The notes beneath the pieces are model-generated. The model was given only the letters and a program-made list of their open reading frames with translations, did no database searches and was not told where the DNA came from. Of a stretch of DNA of 64,000 bases, positions 11,683 to 23,599 are shown piece by piece. Within the stretch, counting starts at the first letter, position 1. Each line of letters opens with the position of its first letter. The DNA is taken from positions 1-64,000 of the forward strand of contig JALDNG010000020.1 in assembly GCA_024349245.1 (NCBI GenBank). The letters run 5' to 3'. The position numbers and the translations under genes were made by a program. This DNA comes from Neodontobutis hainanensis. Taxonomy: Eukaryota > Chordata > Actinopteri > Gobiiformes > Odontobutidae.

Positions 11683-11980
11683 AAGTAAGTAAGTAAATTT
11701 TATTTATATAGCACCTTTCACAGATATAAATCACAAAGTGCTTTACAAAGTGCAATAAAAAACAATAAAACTTAGAGAAAAAAAAAAAAAAAAAATTAAA
11801 ACCACAGAATATTGAAACATAAAAAGCCCAATCAACTAAAAGCTTGTTTAAATAAAAGTGTCTTCAGCTGCTTTTTAAAAGAATCAACAGAAATATCCAC
11901 TCGCAGTGACAGGGGCAGGGTGTTCCAGAGTCTGGGGGCGACTGTTTGGAAAGACCGGTCACCCCGGGTTTTCAAACGTT
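11683..11980 (-). mobile_element. LINE 3' end with reverse transcriptase C-terminus, reverse strand
   Basis: On the minus strand a clean frame runs from about 11978 to a TGA at 11832-11834. It encodes RLKTRGDRSFQTV, then APRLWNTLPLSLR, then SVDSFKKQLKTLLFKQAFS. This is the typical C-terminal end of L2/CR1/Rex-type LINE polyproteins (AP-LWN-LP and SFK-LKT-LF motifs). The 3' UTR follows: a poly-T tract (an A run at 11779-11797 on +), GTAAAGCACTTTGTGAT, GGTGCTATATAAATAAA, and an ACTT-repeat tail ending near 11683. The copy is heavily 5'-truncated, but the 49 or so remaining codons are uninterrupted. It therefore looks younger than the LINE at 4553. Confidence 0.9.
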
Positions 11981-12285
11981 AAAACATGCAACAGAAATAA
12001 GAGGAATACATGCTTTTGTTTTCACACTTGTGTGTAATCCATCAGGATCAGTGCTCATGTCCAACAGCTAAATATGATTCAAGAGCCACCGGGAGGATTG
12101 ATGCTAACTATAGCGCGAAAGCTAAACAAGACAAGTGGCCTGCTCTTGCTTACACTGGCTTGGTTTGAGGCTGCCTGGCTGTTTCTTTTGCTGAGCTAAG
12201 CGGCCGGTCTCCCAGCTTTGAGAGGCCTATTGATCTTCCTGTCTGACTCTCAGCAACAGCACAGGCGTCGAACCACAGCTGTAAT

Positions 12286-12300
12286 TGCCACCTACTGGTG
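12286..12300 (-). promoter_or_regulatory. CTCF-like binding site
   Basis: The minus strand reads CACCAGTAGGTGGCA. It contains CCAGTAGGTGGCA, which fits the vertebrate CTCF core CCASYAGRKGGCR at every position. CTCF binds such cores to anchor chromatin loops and boundaries. The site is not inside a recognised repeat. Occupancy cannot be judged from sequence. Confidence 0.5.
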
Positions 12301-13413
12301 CTGACATGAACTGTGTCAATCTTATCAAAGGCAAACGCTGGAAATGACCTTGGTGTAAATTCTTCACAATAATATTACTCCTCAGCTATGAAGAAATCAT
12401 TTGTTGGCAAAGTGCCTTGCGATTGTCGAATAATAATAAGGAATAGTTTGTTCTGTTTTGTTGAAAATAACTAGAAACAATTGTGTACATTGCATTAGTC
12501 CAAGAAAGGATCGTACTATTATAAAAATGTTGAGGCTTATACATAAGAAATACGGTAGTGCAGGGGTTTATTCTCATGCCATGTGGTAGTAGCTAATCTT
12601 CACTTTTTGAGTACTTTTCTTATGACCCTCTGTTGAGAAGTTGTCTACAGTACTTTCCTTTATTGCACTCCATGACTGGCTGCGCTGAGTGTTCCGTTCA
12701 TTCAGGGCTGTCTCTGTGTGATCGGTAAATCACTGTGGTACGTGTACGTCAAACTAATATTACCTAGTTACTCCATGTTCAGTGCTGTTTTTGTGATTTT
12801 AGGTTCAAGGTAAGCTTTTTTCTCTCTGTTGGATGTTCATTGGTGTGCGTCCTCGGTCATGTGTGTATCAGGTTTTTTTTTCCTCCACATGGCAGCTACA
12901 GAGAAGCGGTGAATGGAGGTGCTTCACGTCCCGAGCAGGGCTGTTAATTTAGATAAGAGCAGCAGCGTATTCGGGACATGAAACACAGAGTAAGGGCCAT
13001 GGCCCGGGGATCAGCCAGCAGTCCTGGATTTATCGGCATTTTAGGGGGAATTTAGTGGGAAAACTAGGACTAATCCTGTTTGTAAAAGTCACAGGTAGAA
13101 GGATTAAGGGCTGGAGTGTTGTCAGCCTCAGCATATAAAGAGACAGTGAGTGCTGGTCTGTGAGTGTCTGTGCCAGTGTGCTGGGATGTTTCGGTGTGAG
13201 TTTGTGACGAGGGCTGAAGCAACTTGAAAAAGGGCCAGTGCAGAACAGCTGACCTTCAGAATTGGGTATATCTTGACAATTTTATGTCTCTAATAGTGTG
13301 TCTACTTTTGGCTTAAGCTAACATTTGATGTTGATTCTACACAACCCAATGGACCAATAATATAATCATCTTCACAGAGTGTCATTATTATTACACTAGC
13401 AGGGGCATTTCTT

Positions 13414-13422
13414 TGATTGACA
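13414..13422 (+). promoter_or_regulatory. Pbx-Meis type composite site
   Basis: TGATTGACA matches nine of the ten positions of the Pbx-Meis/Prep composite TGATTGACAG. The next base is T instead of G. It is followed by ATGCAT. A single short site occurs by chance in DNA this long, so confidence is low. Confidence 0.25.
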
Positions 13423-16229
13423 TGCATCTGTGTAAAGAGAAGGTAAAGTCAATGTTGTTAGCCCACTTTAAACCAAATGAAACCAAGACTGCATCCGTGT
13501 AGTGGTGCTTTTTGACCTGCTATGGCTCTTTACAATACTCCAACATACACTCATTTAGGTCTGTGATAAACAGTGGTACATTCAGATGGATTTTTAACTT
13601 ATACATTGTCTTAATTACCTTGTATTTGTAAAAAAAAAAAAAAAATGAAGCACATAATAATATGATGCAGCTTCTTTGCTTTTATGCCTCACTTCTGCTA
13701 AAGCCTTTTTACTGCTTTTACACCATTTGTTTCCTTCAGAGAGTTATGGTGGAGACATGTTAATAAAAAAAATTATTTAATTTATTCATCCACGGACCTT
13801 TATTAAGCACACACACGTGCAATAATGTTTGTAGAAATTCTTATAGTGTCATTCATTCAACAATGTGGGGTCCTTCTTCTTTGATGCTCTTCTGTTAGGA
13901 CTAGAGTTGTTCACCTTCACACATTTAATCATGTTTTTATCCAAAGCTCAAGTATTCCTAAAACCCTCAACAGTTCACTTTACTGAACTTGACTGAGTAA
14001 AAATTCTCTCTTTTCACTAGCTTCATGGTTAGAGCCTTATTTTTGCAGGTAACAATGGCGTTTCGTTTGCATTCACTGTAGTCAGTAGTTCTTCTTATTT
14101 GAGAAGAAGAAAAAAAAACATTGAAAAGCTGCAGAGCTGGGTTTTACAACTGAACCAGTTCAGCCTAAGTCATGAATTAATTGAATAACCAAATTTTAAA
14201 AATTATAGTGGGGATTTCCTTTTCATATTAAAGGTGAACTGTGTCAAACGTTGTACCTTACAATTGAACTAAATGGAAGACATTTTGTAAGCGGTGCTTT
14301 TAGTAGTACATGACTGTGTTTAAATACTCTTTTAGATCTTCAAATGTCATCACTCACACTGCGGACTTAAATGAAGACATTAGCTATTGAAGTATTTGTG
14401 CCCATTTATCACAAACAAGTAAGATTATTACATCTTGCATAAGTCCTTCAGAAGCCAGGTATTTACCCGAAGAATACTTGACATTTAGAAATACAGAGCA
14501 GCACAATGTCATGGACAAGGTAATAATGTACTTAAATTATATCATAATCCTCAACTATTACCGCGCAGCTTCCAGTTCCTACCATGAAGTAAAAAAGGTC
14601 ATGTAACATTAAACGTGACATGATGGAGTGACGTACAGGCTGACATACATGTGCTCACGTGCATATGTGGACGTTTGTACCGACAATGTGCCGCCAAATG
14701 CCGGTAGCGCCTCATTTATCCTGGCACAGCACCATGAACTAATCCTGCAGATGGCCACCTCTTCTTGCTCCTATTTCCACTGCCTCCTACATCCAGAGCT
14801 GGTTTCCACTGAGAGCAGCTTTCTCCAACTCACATTTTTGTTTCTCTGTGGTCTTTGCTAACCCCATGACCTCTAATTCCAAATCTACAATAGTTGTATT
14901 CTTCCTTTTATTTTATTTATTTATTTTTTGTTTTGTTTTAAGACCTTAAGGCCACATGAACTGTATTCTCGTTTGACGCCCACACAGGTAAAAAAGCACC
15001 AGAAGTAGTTCTGCTCAGAACCAACTTAAGGAAATATAGACATTTTTATGACTCAAGCCTAAATCTTTCCAATATTGCTATCTTTTATCTCTCTCCAGCT
15101 TTTCTGCCAATTCAATTTAACTTTTGTCACTAGGGATTGTCAGAGCTTTTCTTTAGAAGCCTTTATGATATTAGTTTGACTTCTGCAATGGAAACCTCTT
15201 TTTTCTACAGTAATTCTTCCCCTCACATCTGAATTTACAATTTGGCTTTTGTTGAACCATTTTCTTGGCAATGTCTCAGTTGAGTCAGTTTTCTGTAAGA
15301 TGTATGTAGTTTTTGGAAGCATGTTATATACTAGAGGTTTACCGCTTTCTTCAATTGAAACCTTATAATTGCACTGTATTCATCATAAAATGGTACTAGA
15401 ATTGTAGACCTTTAAACAGAGTCCAGTGTGACTGACTGTAGTGAGTCCTCAGGTCTGTATGGTTAATGTGGTTGACTTTTTTATACCATCACCACTACAG
15501 AGATAAAATAAATGATAATATAGAGACAGTGAGAAGAAGCAGCCAGCACTATATTGCTCAGTCATTAATTTGACTCTATGAATGAGCTGGCATTGTGCTG
15601 TGAAAATGACTGGAGATTAGCACTGATTAAAGAGGGAAATCAGTTAACATAAGCGCCACCCCCACATCCTCTCCAGCATCCCTTCTAATTAAATGCAGCC
15701 ATGTGGAGCTGGGGCTTGTCAAGTCTGACTCTCTCCTGGGCCTCGGCTCGGCTCCTGAAGCACACATATCAAATACGTAAAGCATTTTCGATAGCGGACA
15801 GATGGATTTAATTATTTCCTGCTCGCTGACTGATGAGGCTACATGAAAGTTAGTGTGGGCAATTATTTTTGACAATAATGGTGTGTTTTTTTATGTTTCT
15901 TGGTTTTCTTATAGAGGTGAAGAGAATACTGTACACACTGATTTAAAGCAGGTTCAGATATACAGTATAATGTCACGACCGTCAATTCAAAAGCGTATCC
16001 TTTGTATCTGACTGACGTCTTGACTGAATGGAAGGTAACAGAACCATTCTTTAGTACTTCAGGGACCTTCCTACTTGTACCAAAATACTTTTAAAGTTTG
16101 CTAATTACTAGTTTTCACTAATCTGCCACTTACACACTCAAGTATTAAACCACTATTTAAACATGCTTACTATTCTTCAGGTTTTCAAAGTGTCTCTATA
16201 CAAAACTACTATGCTTTATTTTTGGATCC

Positions 16230-16460
16230 TCCTACTACTTGACCCAGTCGGTGCAAAACGTAGCTGCCACATTTTATTCTGCAAAGCGTTGTGCCAAGCA
16301 GCTTATGTTCCTTAGCAATAAGGAGCAGGTGTATGTACGGTGTGTACAGGACACTGTAAGTAAATGGACGGACAGTGGACATATGGTCAAGTAGAGGTCA
16401 AATTAAAGGCAGTGCAGGAATAGTGCAATATATAAAAATAGTAACAGTGGTTTTAAATAA
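16230..16460 (+). mobile_element. Possible LINE relic
   Basis: The plus strand near 16225-16310 reads SYYLTQSVQNVAATF followed by SAKR. This recalls the LQ-VQN-AAR motif found after the catalytic core in fish LINE reverse transcriptases. Downstream, GCAGTGCAGGAATAGTGCAA followed by an AT-rich stretch resembles the low-complexity tails of fish retroelements. The match is short and lacks other domain motifs, so this is a weak call. Confidence 0.3.
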
Positions 16461-19400
16461 AAGTTATAGACTCTGGAGAAGTCCACCTACAGATGGATAT
16501 GTACAGTATAATATAAGAATGGAAGCACAGTAGGAAAGGATAATCAACTATAAATATATTATTTTGGATAAAATTAGGAGTAAAGAGTCAATTAGGTTTG
16601 CAGTGGTTCTATTTCTCCTGACTAGAAGAAGTCACATATCCAAGGAAAGTATTTTTGTCATTTTAATTCAATCAAAAAAAAAAACGGTTAATGGTTTGTG
16701 TCATAACACTGCAGCTCGGGTCTGACAGGCTGCTCGCTCGGATGCTTGGATGCTTGGACACTGTGTTGCTGCAGAGATGCTGTCGGTGTCCACCCGTCTT
16801 GATATGGCTTTGGGCTAAACATTAACTTTACCAAAGCCTGCTCTCTAGCCTCTACACTGCTCACTCTTTGGTATACTGCCTTGTGGATGTGTGTCCACTA
16901 TGTATAAGTATGTCTAGCACAAGTAATAAAAGTACATTGCAAAGCTTTGAATGGCCTTTAATAAAGGCCATGCATGCTTTGGGACACCTGTGCGGCCTTC
17001 TTTACTGCTGCATGTTGCATAAACAGAAAATCATTCATTCTACTTATGACTTTGAAATAAATGAAGTCCTTAGGCCATCTCCAGTGTGAGGAAATTCATT
17101 TCTGACCCAACATTTCAAAGTCATGGCAGGGTTTGCAACAAAACTCATAAAACATAAGTGACTCTGCTTCCACTTGGATACAGACTTGCTCTACAACACA
17201 TGCACTCATTCCTGTCCATGCAAGCATACATTATGAGGCAGGGGCGCCTTGCTAATGGAGAAGAAATGATATTCACATCATGGGAAGGAACAACCGCATA
17301 CCTATTCCCTTTGAGTTACCAGCCGTGAATTTTACCTCTGCATTTCTGTGGTCGCAGCCGAGTGAGGCTGTGCCGTATGTTTTATGGATGAGGACAAAAG
17401 CACGAGGAGGAAGAGGAGATGTTGAAGGAGTTATCACAGCAATGTGAAGAGCTCGCAATGCTCCTCTGATGTTCAGTCAACAAGACGCTTCCAGTCAGGA
17501 TCTTAGTGTGATCGCATGACTCTTAACACAGCAGCGCTCTTCATAATATCCAGTGCTTGCTTGATATTGTCACAGGAAACATGTTAAGAAGCATTTAAGG
17601 ACATGAGTAGATTTTAATCTGATTGTATCACTCTCAGGAGCAGTAAAGTAAATAAAAGGAAGATGAATGTCTTAAGAGTGCCCCTGACCGTAGCTGAAGG
17701 CAAATAACTGTAATAGCTGTAATATTGTGAGTCTAGAGCCGCACTTTGATAGTAACATGCCCTGAGAGAGAGGTTCCTCTTCGTGGTCTGAAGCACAGTG
17801 AAAGTGTGAGAGCATAGCTAGGGCTCTGAACCTCTGCTGAACTGCTCACCTTTTCCAAACACTCCGAGGTATTGTTCTTTTCTGTATTTTAATGTGCAAA
17901 TATGTGACTCTTGCACACTTGCATAACGAAATTTAAATAGTGTCATTATGTGTTTTTATCCTACACAGCAAAACTCAGTTTGATGAAGGGACTAGAAAAC
18001 GAGTACTATCAAAGGCTTCAGTCTGTCATTTAGACAATACAAAGGCCACATGAGCTGAGTTGACTTTTGTATGTATGTATATATGCATGTGTGGTGGACA
18101 TACCCACTTTGAGTTCCCCTGATGTTATCCATAATAAATGATCTATTTAGTATCTGGTTCTGTTATGCCTCTGATCAAAGGCTTGTGTTAAAATTTTCAA
18201 AATGTCACAAAAAATATCTGTAGCTGTTAGTTACTGAATATCCTGGAAGTGAGTTCTACAGGTTTTATGCCCATTTGTCACATTTGTAATACCAAGGTAT
18301 GAATAAGGTCAGTCTGATTTTTCTCATCTCCAATAAATACATTTACCGTAGCCATGTTAAAGGTCAGCATTGCAGCCGACCTCAACATTTCCATCAAATA
18401 CTAATGCACAAAATCATATTCATGAGTTGGCTTTAGATTTAACTTTGATACAAAACCTCAGCCTTCTCCTTTTTTCTCTCCTTTGCTTGTGTATTATAAA
18501 TTCTGAACACCTTGAGAGCATGAGGCAGAGAGGCCACTGAACTGGGCTTCAGGACGCTATACTTCACAGCACCCTGAAGACTCAAGGGCTCTCGAGCTGA
18601 TGGGCCTGATACAACCTGACTGAGGCCTTTCTCTGTCTCAGCACGAGGCACTGTTGCTCTGACAAACCAAGGAATATCGAGGATACACACACCTTTACAA
18701 ATGCCTCATACTTTCTATCCATATGGCAACACTGCAAACACTTAAAAACAAGTCCTCTGGGTTAATGATCAGGTTTTTAATTTGCCGAGGTTGCTTATCA
18801 TTACTTTGCAATACTAAAATGATGAAATATTTAAGCTTTTAAATTACAAATTAAACACCGGCGCCTCAGCCACTATTACTTTATGTTTTTATCATGAGTG
18901 TGCACCTGCTCATTACTTAAAACAACACAAATACAGCCACGATACAGGTACAAACACGAAAAACTCCACAGTTTCTCTTTGGGTAAGAGCCCGAAATGTA
19001 GAGAAAAATGTTTGTTTGTCAAGCCTTTCTGGATGGTTTCAAAACTCAAACACATACATCGAGGCAGTAAAAAGTCAACAGTGAGGATATATTTACAGGA
19101 CTTCATCAAAGCTGCATATTACTCCTGCTTTCTGTTGTGTCTATGCTGTGTCTATGCATTCAGCATGTCTATTATGTTTATTGACATGCTCTATGATGTG
19201 CAGTATTGAAGTACGTGAAAACTGAGCTTCCCCATGGGACTGTAAGCATTTAAATCAGATTGTTTTGTGCTTGTGTGTTGTTCTGCTTTTCTTTTTGTGT
19301 GTCTCTGCATGAATGCTCTAAAAGTAATTTGCAAAGCAATGAATGCCGGCTTGGTCCCTGATTTCAAGCTAAATGTGTAAGGAAGCAGTGCTTTTCCACA

Positions 19401-19879
19401 AATCATCTCTCCCTTATGAGGTCCGTAGGGACTGTTTTCCACTGTTCACAATGTGACAGTGATGTTGATGTGCTGTGGGGGGCCTAGTGGCCCAGCAGGC
19501 AGGTACACTGTAATCATTGTGGCACTGCTTTAAGCATGGCCGCGGAGTAACCAGAGGAGGCTGTCCAGTGCTCACAGCGTGGTTTTAATCACAACAAAGC
19601 TATGACATGATGGAGCCTTTCTCCAGAGTCACAGACACGTTTGTGGGTAAAACCAAGGGCTTTTTTCAGTACAACATTATTAAATTAAAACACAAATAAT
19701 AAAAAAAAAAAAAGCACTTCAGAGATATTTAAAAGCTGTTTCTAAATTTTACAAACAACTTTTTATACAAAGTCTACTAAGGCTTGTTGGATAAAGTCAA
19801 ACATGTGCAACATTTGTTACTGTGATAGTTGGGTTTGTTAGGAGACTGTACAGGGTAAGCAACAAAAACGTATAAGGAC
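16461..19879. other. Unique DNA, no gene seen
   Basis: The best frames are 60-103 codons, lie on both strands, overlap each other and have no domain features. A direct repeat GATGCTTG occurs twice near 16741. The repeat-free block 19440-19640 is GC-richer than average and could be a conserved non-coding element, but nothing in it is diagnostic. Confidence 0.5.
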
Positions 19880-20237
19880 ATACAGCCATGGAGAACATGC
19901 CAAGACGCATGAAATCAGGGTTATACCACCAAATATTGAGTTCTGAACTCTTCCTAAGTTAAAACATTAGTATTGTGTATAGTGTAACTTATTTTCTGTC
20001 CATTATTCCAAGTCTCACAACACTTTATATTTTTTGTTATTTTGACCAGTTGTTGCTTTCGGCAAATAAATGTTCTAAATTACAATATTTTCATTTGGAA
20101 TTTGGGAAAAAATGTTGTCAGTAGTTTATAGAATAAAACAAAAATGTTAATTTTACTCAAACACATACCTATAAATAATAAAACCAGATAAACTGATAAT
20201 TTTGCAGTGGTCTCTTATTTTTTTCCAGAGCTGTATT
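19880..20237 (+). mobile_element. Tc1-like transposon, 3' end with terminal inverted repeat
   Basis: The left part encodes ENMPRRMK (19891-19914), the extreme C-terminus of a Tc1-like transposase. After about 14 deleted bases come GGGTTATACCACCAAATATTG and GAACTCTTCC. The 3' UTR contains AAAACATTAGTATTG, a TTGGAATTTGGGAAAAAATG block and TTTACTCAAACACATACC. The piece ends in TCTTATTTTTTTCCAGAGCTG at about 20235, the terminal repeat of a well-known fish Tc1 family. No left end is visible, so it is a truncated, inactive 3' remnant. Confidence 0.9.
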
Positions 20238-23200
20238 TATCTTTAAAAAATAAAAATTGACGGGGCAACATGGTGTAAAAAGTGTTGACCACAATGTGAA
20301 GTGTAGGATGTCTTTCTGTTTCGTTCCACTGATAAGGTTATGTGGTCACTGGAGTGAGTTTGAATGTCAGCATATTGGTGCATAGGCCAAGGACAAAGCC
20401 ATTCAGTTTTGGATCAATATATGATAAAAGCAGCCGCTGGGGCCTATATTTCAAAACCATTGTGTTTTATGTATTATTTACTATCTAACAAACACAACAC
20501 TTAATAACACTGACTATGTGCTTCAGCAGCAGATTTGTACCTGTGAAGGAAGAGTTTGCAGATGAAATGATACTGTGGTCAGCACAACAGAACCACCCAT
20601 CTGTGATAGTCCACTCTGCATACATATTTGCTTGCACATGCAGATGCAAACATATTGTGGTCATGCACAAATATCGACCACAGCAAAAGCCCTTACCCAA
20701 GAATAAATTCCACCGTCACCCAGCATAACAAACACTTTTACCCAGCCCCACATTGCAATGACTAACAAAGGATGTTCAACGTAAATGTAATATAAACGGC
20801 AGATTTAGTCATCAAACTCATATTTTATGTCCACATGTTTTGGAAGCATTACCCAGCTACATTGCAGTTGGGAGATGGAGTTCACATTTTAAGTATTTAA
20901 TTGAGAGTAAGTTGAGAGTCAGTCTGTGCCGTCTTGCCCTCAGTTCACCCGGCAGCCTGTGAAATAGATTATATTTCATGCTGTTTCCACTAAAAGATGC
21001 GAAAAGGAAATGACACCCGTGCCCCGTGTCACGGTGGCAGCCTTCTCTTTTGCTCGCTCAAACATAAACACCTGAAAATTTTATCTTATACGTATTTCAT
21101 GCATTTCTCACCTCCCCATTTCACTGTAATGCTCGCACGGCTCAGTAACTCCGATCATTTGGGGCAGAGATGTAGCGGAGCAAGAGACCACACCAGAGAT
21201 GGAGTTCCCAAGGTGACAGGCTGATTGATTTTTAAATTAATTTCAATTTGTGGGTTTATTCCCTTTGCTTAGTGAGCATGTCTGCCTTGAATTTTTATGA
21301 AGAAAACACTATCAGCTTTTGTCAAGTGCAGAATGATTAAAGATCCACTGAGCACTGTGTAAAATACTGATATTCTCTGCTCATATCTTTTTGAAAAACA
21401 AAGTAGTTTTGCTGTTTTGGAAAAAAAATTAAAAAATAACACAGCTCTTAGGGCAATGAACCCTTTTGACTGTGTTGGCAGTTATCTAATGCCACCAGCA
21501 GGTCAACATATGCACATAACCAAAATGCATTGTGGATTGGCAGAAAATGTCACATACACATTCATGGATTCATATGCATAACTTTAGTGACCTTTGTTGA
21601 TTTGCACATTTTGTTCTGCACAGAGTGACATTTCAGTCACTCAGGATAAAGGTACTGAATACATTTGTCTCAGGAAACCAATATCACTCTTAGTATTTTT
21701 TAGATTTGTCCACACAATATCACTTAAAATGATGTTCACCCATGAAAGCAGTTGTATTTCCATTTTTAGTTCAAAATGTATTATATTTATGTTATGGCAT
21801 GACAAGATATTCACTCACTTCAGCAGGAAAATCGTATCCTGTAAGGCTTAGAGTAGCTGGCCTAACATCAGAAAACGTGTGTGTTTTTGTCTTACACATT
21901 ACAAGATAGGCCTGTGATTTTCAAATTAAAAGTTGGTCTGCAGGCCAACTTTTTCAGAAGTACGTCTTTAACGTATTTAAACACTGGGTTATTATCTTTG
22001 TGAAATCACAGCAAGCAATGATTAAGCTGTCTAAAGTTGAACTTTATTGTAGATACAGCCTTGCAAATGTATAGAACATTGTAACTCACCATCATTTCTA
22101 ATATTCTCTCTGTGAATTTATTTTAGTTTCATTCTGAACTACAATAAGAAAATAAAAAAAAACACTACTTTTAACTTTTGCTCGGGTTTCTTTTTTTTAA
22201 CTGTCAATGCTGCCAAAGAGATACATTTTGTGACCTTGGTCTTCATCCGTAAAAAGTGTTAGAGAAATCCTGCATTTTCTAAGCTGTCAATCAGACAAAG
22301 TATTTTCTCTGAAGGAAGATATTGCACAAATGAGTGCTCAAAATTTCAACTTGAGTTTTAGTTTCAAGGTCTCTGAGAAAATGGGTCCCAAGTAATTGTT
22401 ATCAGTGCAATTGCAAATTAGAAACCCCTAAACTAGGTGTCATTTCATTTGACAAAACCATATGCTGATGCAACATACCATACAAAGCACAATATGGTTC
22501 TGAGTTAGGAGTGACACATCGTTTCCCAAGTCATTCACTGTGGGCCTCCTGGGACCAACAGGACTTTGAATAAATACTCTAACAATATCCTGCAATTGGT
22601 GGAGTGCACTAGTAAAAGCTCATTAAACCAGTCGACTTGGAGACAGATGGAAGCCCGCTTGTCTGCCTTTCTTTTCTAATGAGGTTGTCCCTGGGAAGCT
22701 TAGTGACTGATTTCTGTTACGAAAGGAGGGTTTAGAGCAGAAGAAATGGGCCGGGAGTGAATATAGAAGGAAAATAGACTGTGTTTGTGGTTTTTATGGT
22801 CCACAGATAGACTGAAACTTTCTTCTATTCCTCCAGGGAGAGCCTGAGTGAATGCGTCAATGGCTTTCTTATAAAATGACAATCCATATAAAACTTTCTA
22901 TTGCCTTATGTAGAAAACTTTTTCCACTCATTCTGACTTGATAAAGCTAAATTTAATCTGGTTTTCTTTTATGCTGTGAACAATAAGGTGCCCTTTATAA
23001 ACCCTATTGTGAGAGACAGCAAAGAGAAATACCTAATAGTCATTCAGTGCAATTTGAGTTGCCATGACACATTTCCATGGCAACAAACCAAGTTATCACT
23101 ATTCATGTTCAGGAATTATGTCGTGCTTGAGTGTTGTTAGCAATTGCTCTCCTGATAGTTTTATGAATAGCTTTTCATACAAGTTTAATAAATTCATGTC

Positions 23201-23599
23201 ACCCCAACAGGGGTGTTACAGGAAAAAAATAATTAATAAAAAAAAAAAACATGTCAATGCCTATTTTTCATGAGTTTCTGAATTGTAATGGATGTATTTC
23301 TGCCAGTTTTATATTAATGTGAATGTGATGGTATCATTTATTAAGATGTGGCCTCATGCATATTTTGTTCATCCAAGGTTTTTATCCCTAAGACACAACA
23401 TATTAATTATATGTTGCTTCCTGGAAGGCATTCCTGCTGTGACCTCTTTGTTATTCAAGACAATGGTCTAAAGGGGACACACTGGGATGAGAAATTGCTT
23501 TGAGTAATGTCATTTGTGAAATAAAAAAAAAAAAACACACACACATAATAGTGTAACAGGTTTTGTTACGATCAGAGTAAAAAAAATCTGTCAAATGAA
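20238..23599. other. Unique DNA with one candidate regulatory block, no gene seen
   Basis: The block 20990-21330 holds the Meis and Pbx/Hox motifs at 21214-21229. A 26-base near-perfect palindrome centred on CTGCAG lies at 21928-21953 (two mismatched positions). Simple A runs lie near 23235 and 23523, the latter followed by (CA)5. The frames are short and domain-free. Confidence 0.5.
21214..21229 (+). promoter_or_regulatory. Meis site beside Pbx/Hox site, candidate enhancer core
   Basis: TGACAG (Meis/Prep core, 21214-21219) is followed after two bases by TGATTGAT (Pbx/Hox, 21222-21229). An AT-rich homeodomain-type stretch (TTTAAATTAATTTCAATTT) comes next. This pairing is known from Hox-responsive developmental enhancers. 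The surrounding 300 bases are sequence-complex and free of known repeats. Motif co-occurrence is seen directly; enhancer function is inferred. Confidence 0.35.

Larger units (their letters stand above)
11979..16229. other. Unique DNA with candidate regulatory sites, no gene seen
   Basis: This stretch holds the CTCF-like site at 12286 and a Pbx-Meis composite at 13414, listed separately, and an A16 run at 13630-13645. A repeat-free block at 15600-15870 carries several AATTA/TAATT homeodomain-type words and little simple sequence. The 77-codon plus-strand frame at 14628 has no domain. The block 14700-14860 is GC-richer than its surroundings but otherwise unmarked. Confidence 0.5.

Noticed and set aside
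14720..14745. CAGCACC word as a REST/NRSF site
   Set aside because: Only the left half-site fits. The GGACAG right half is absent.
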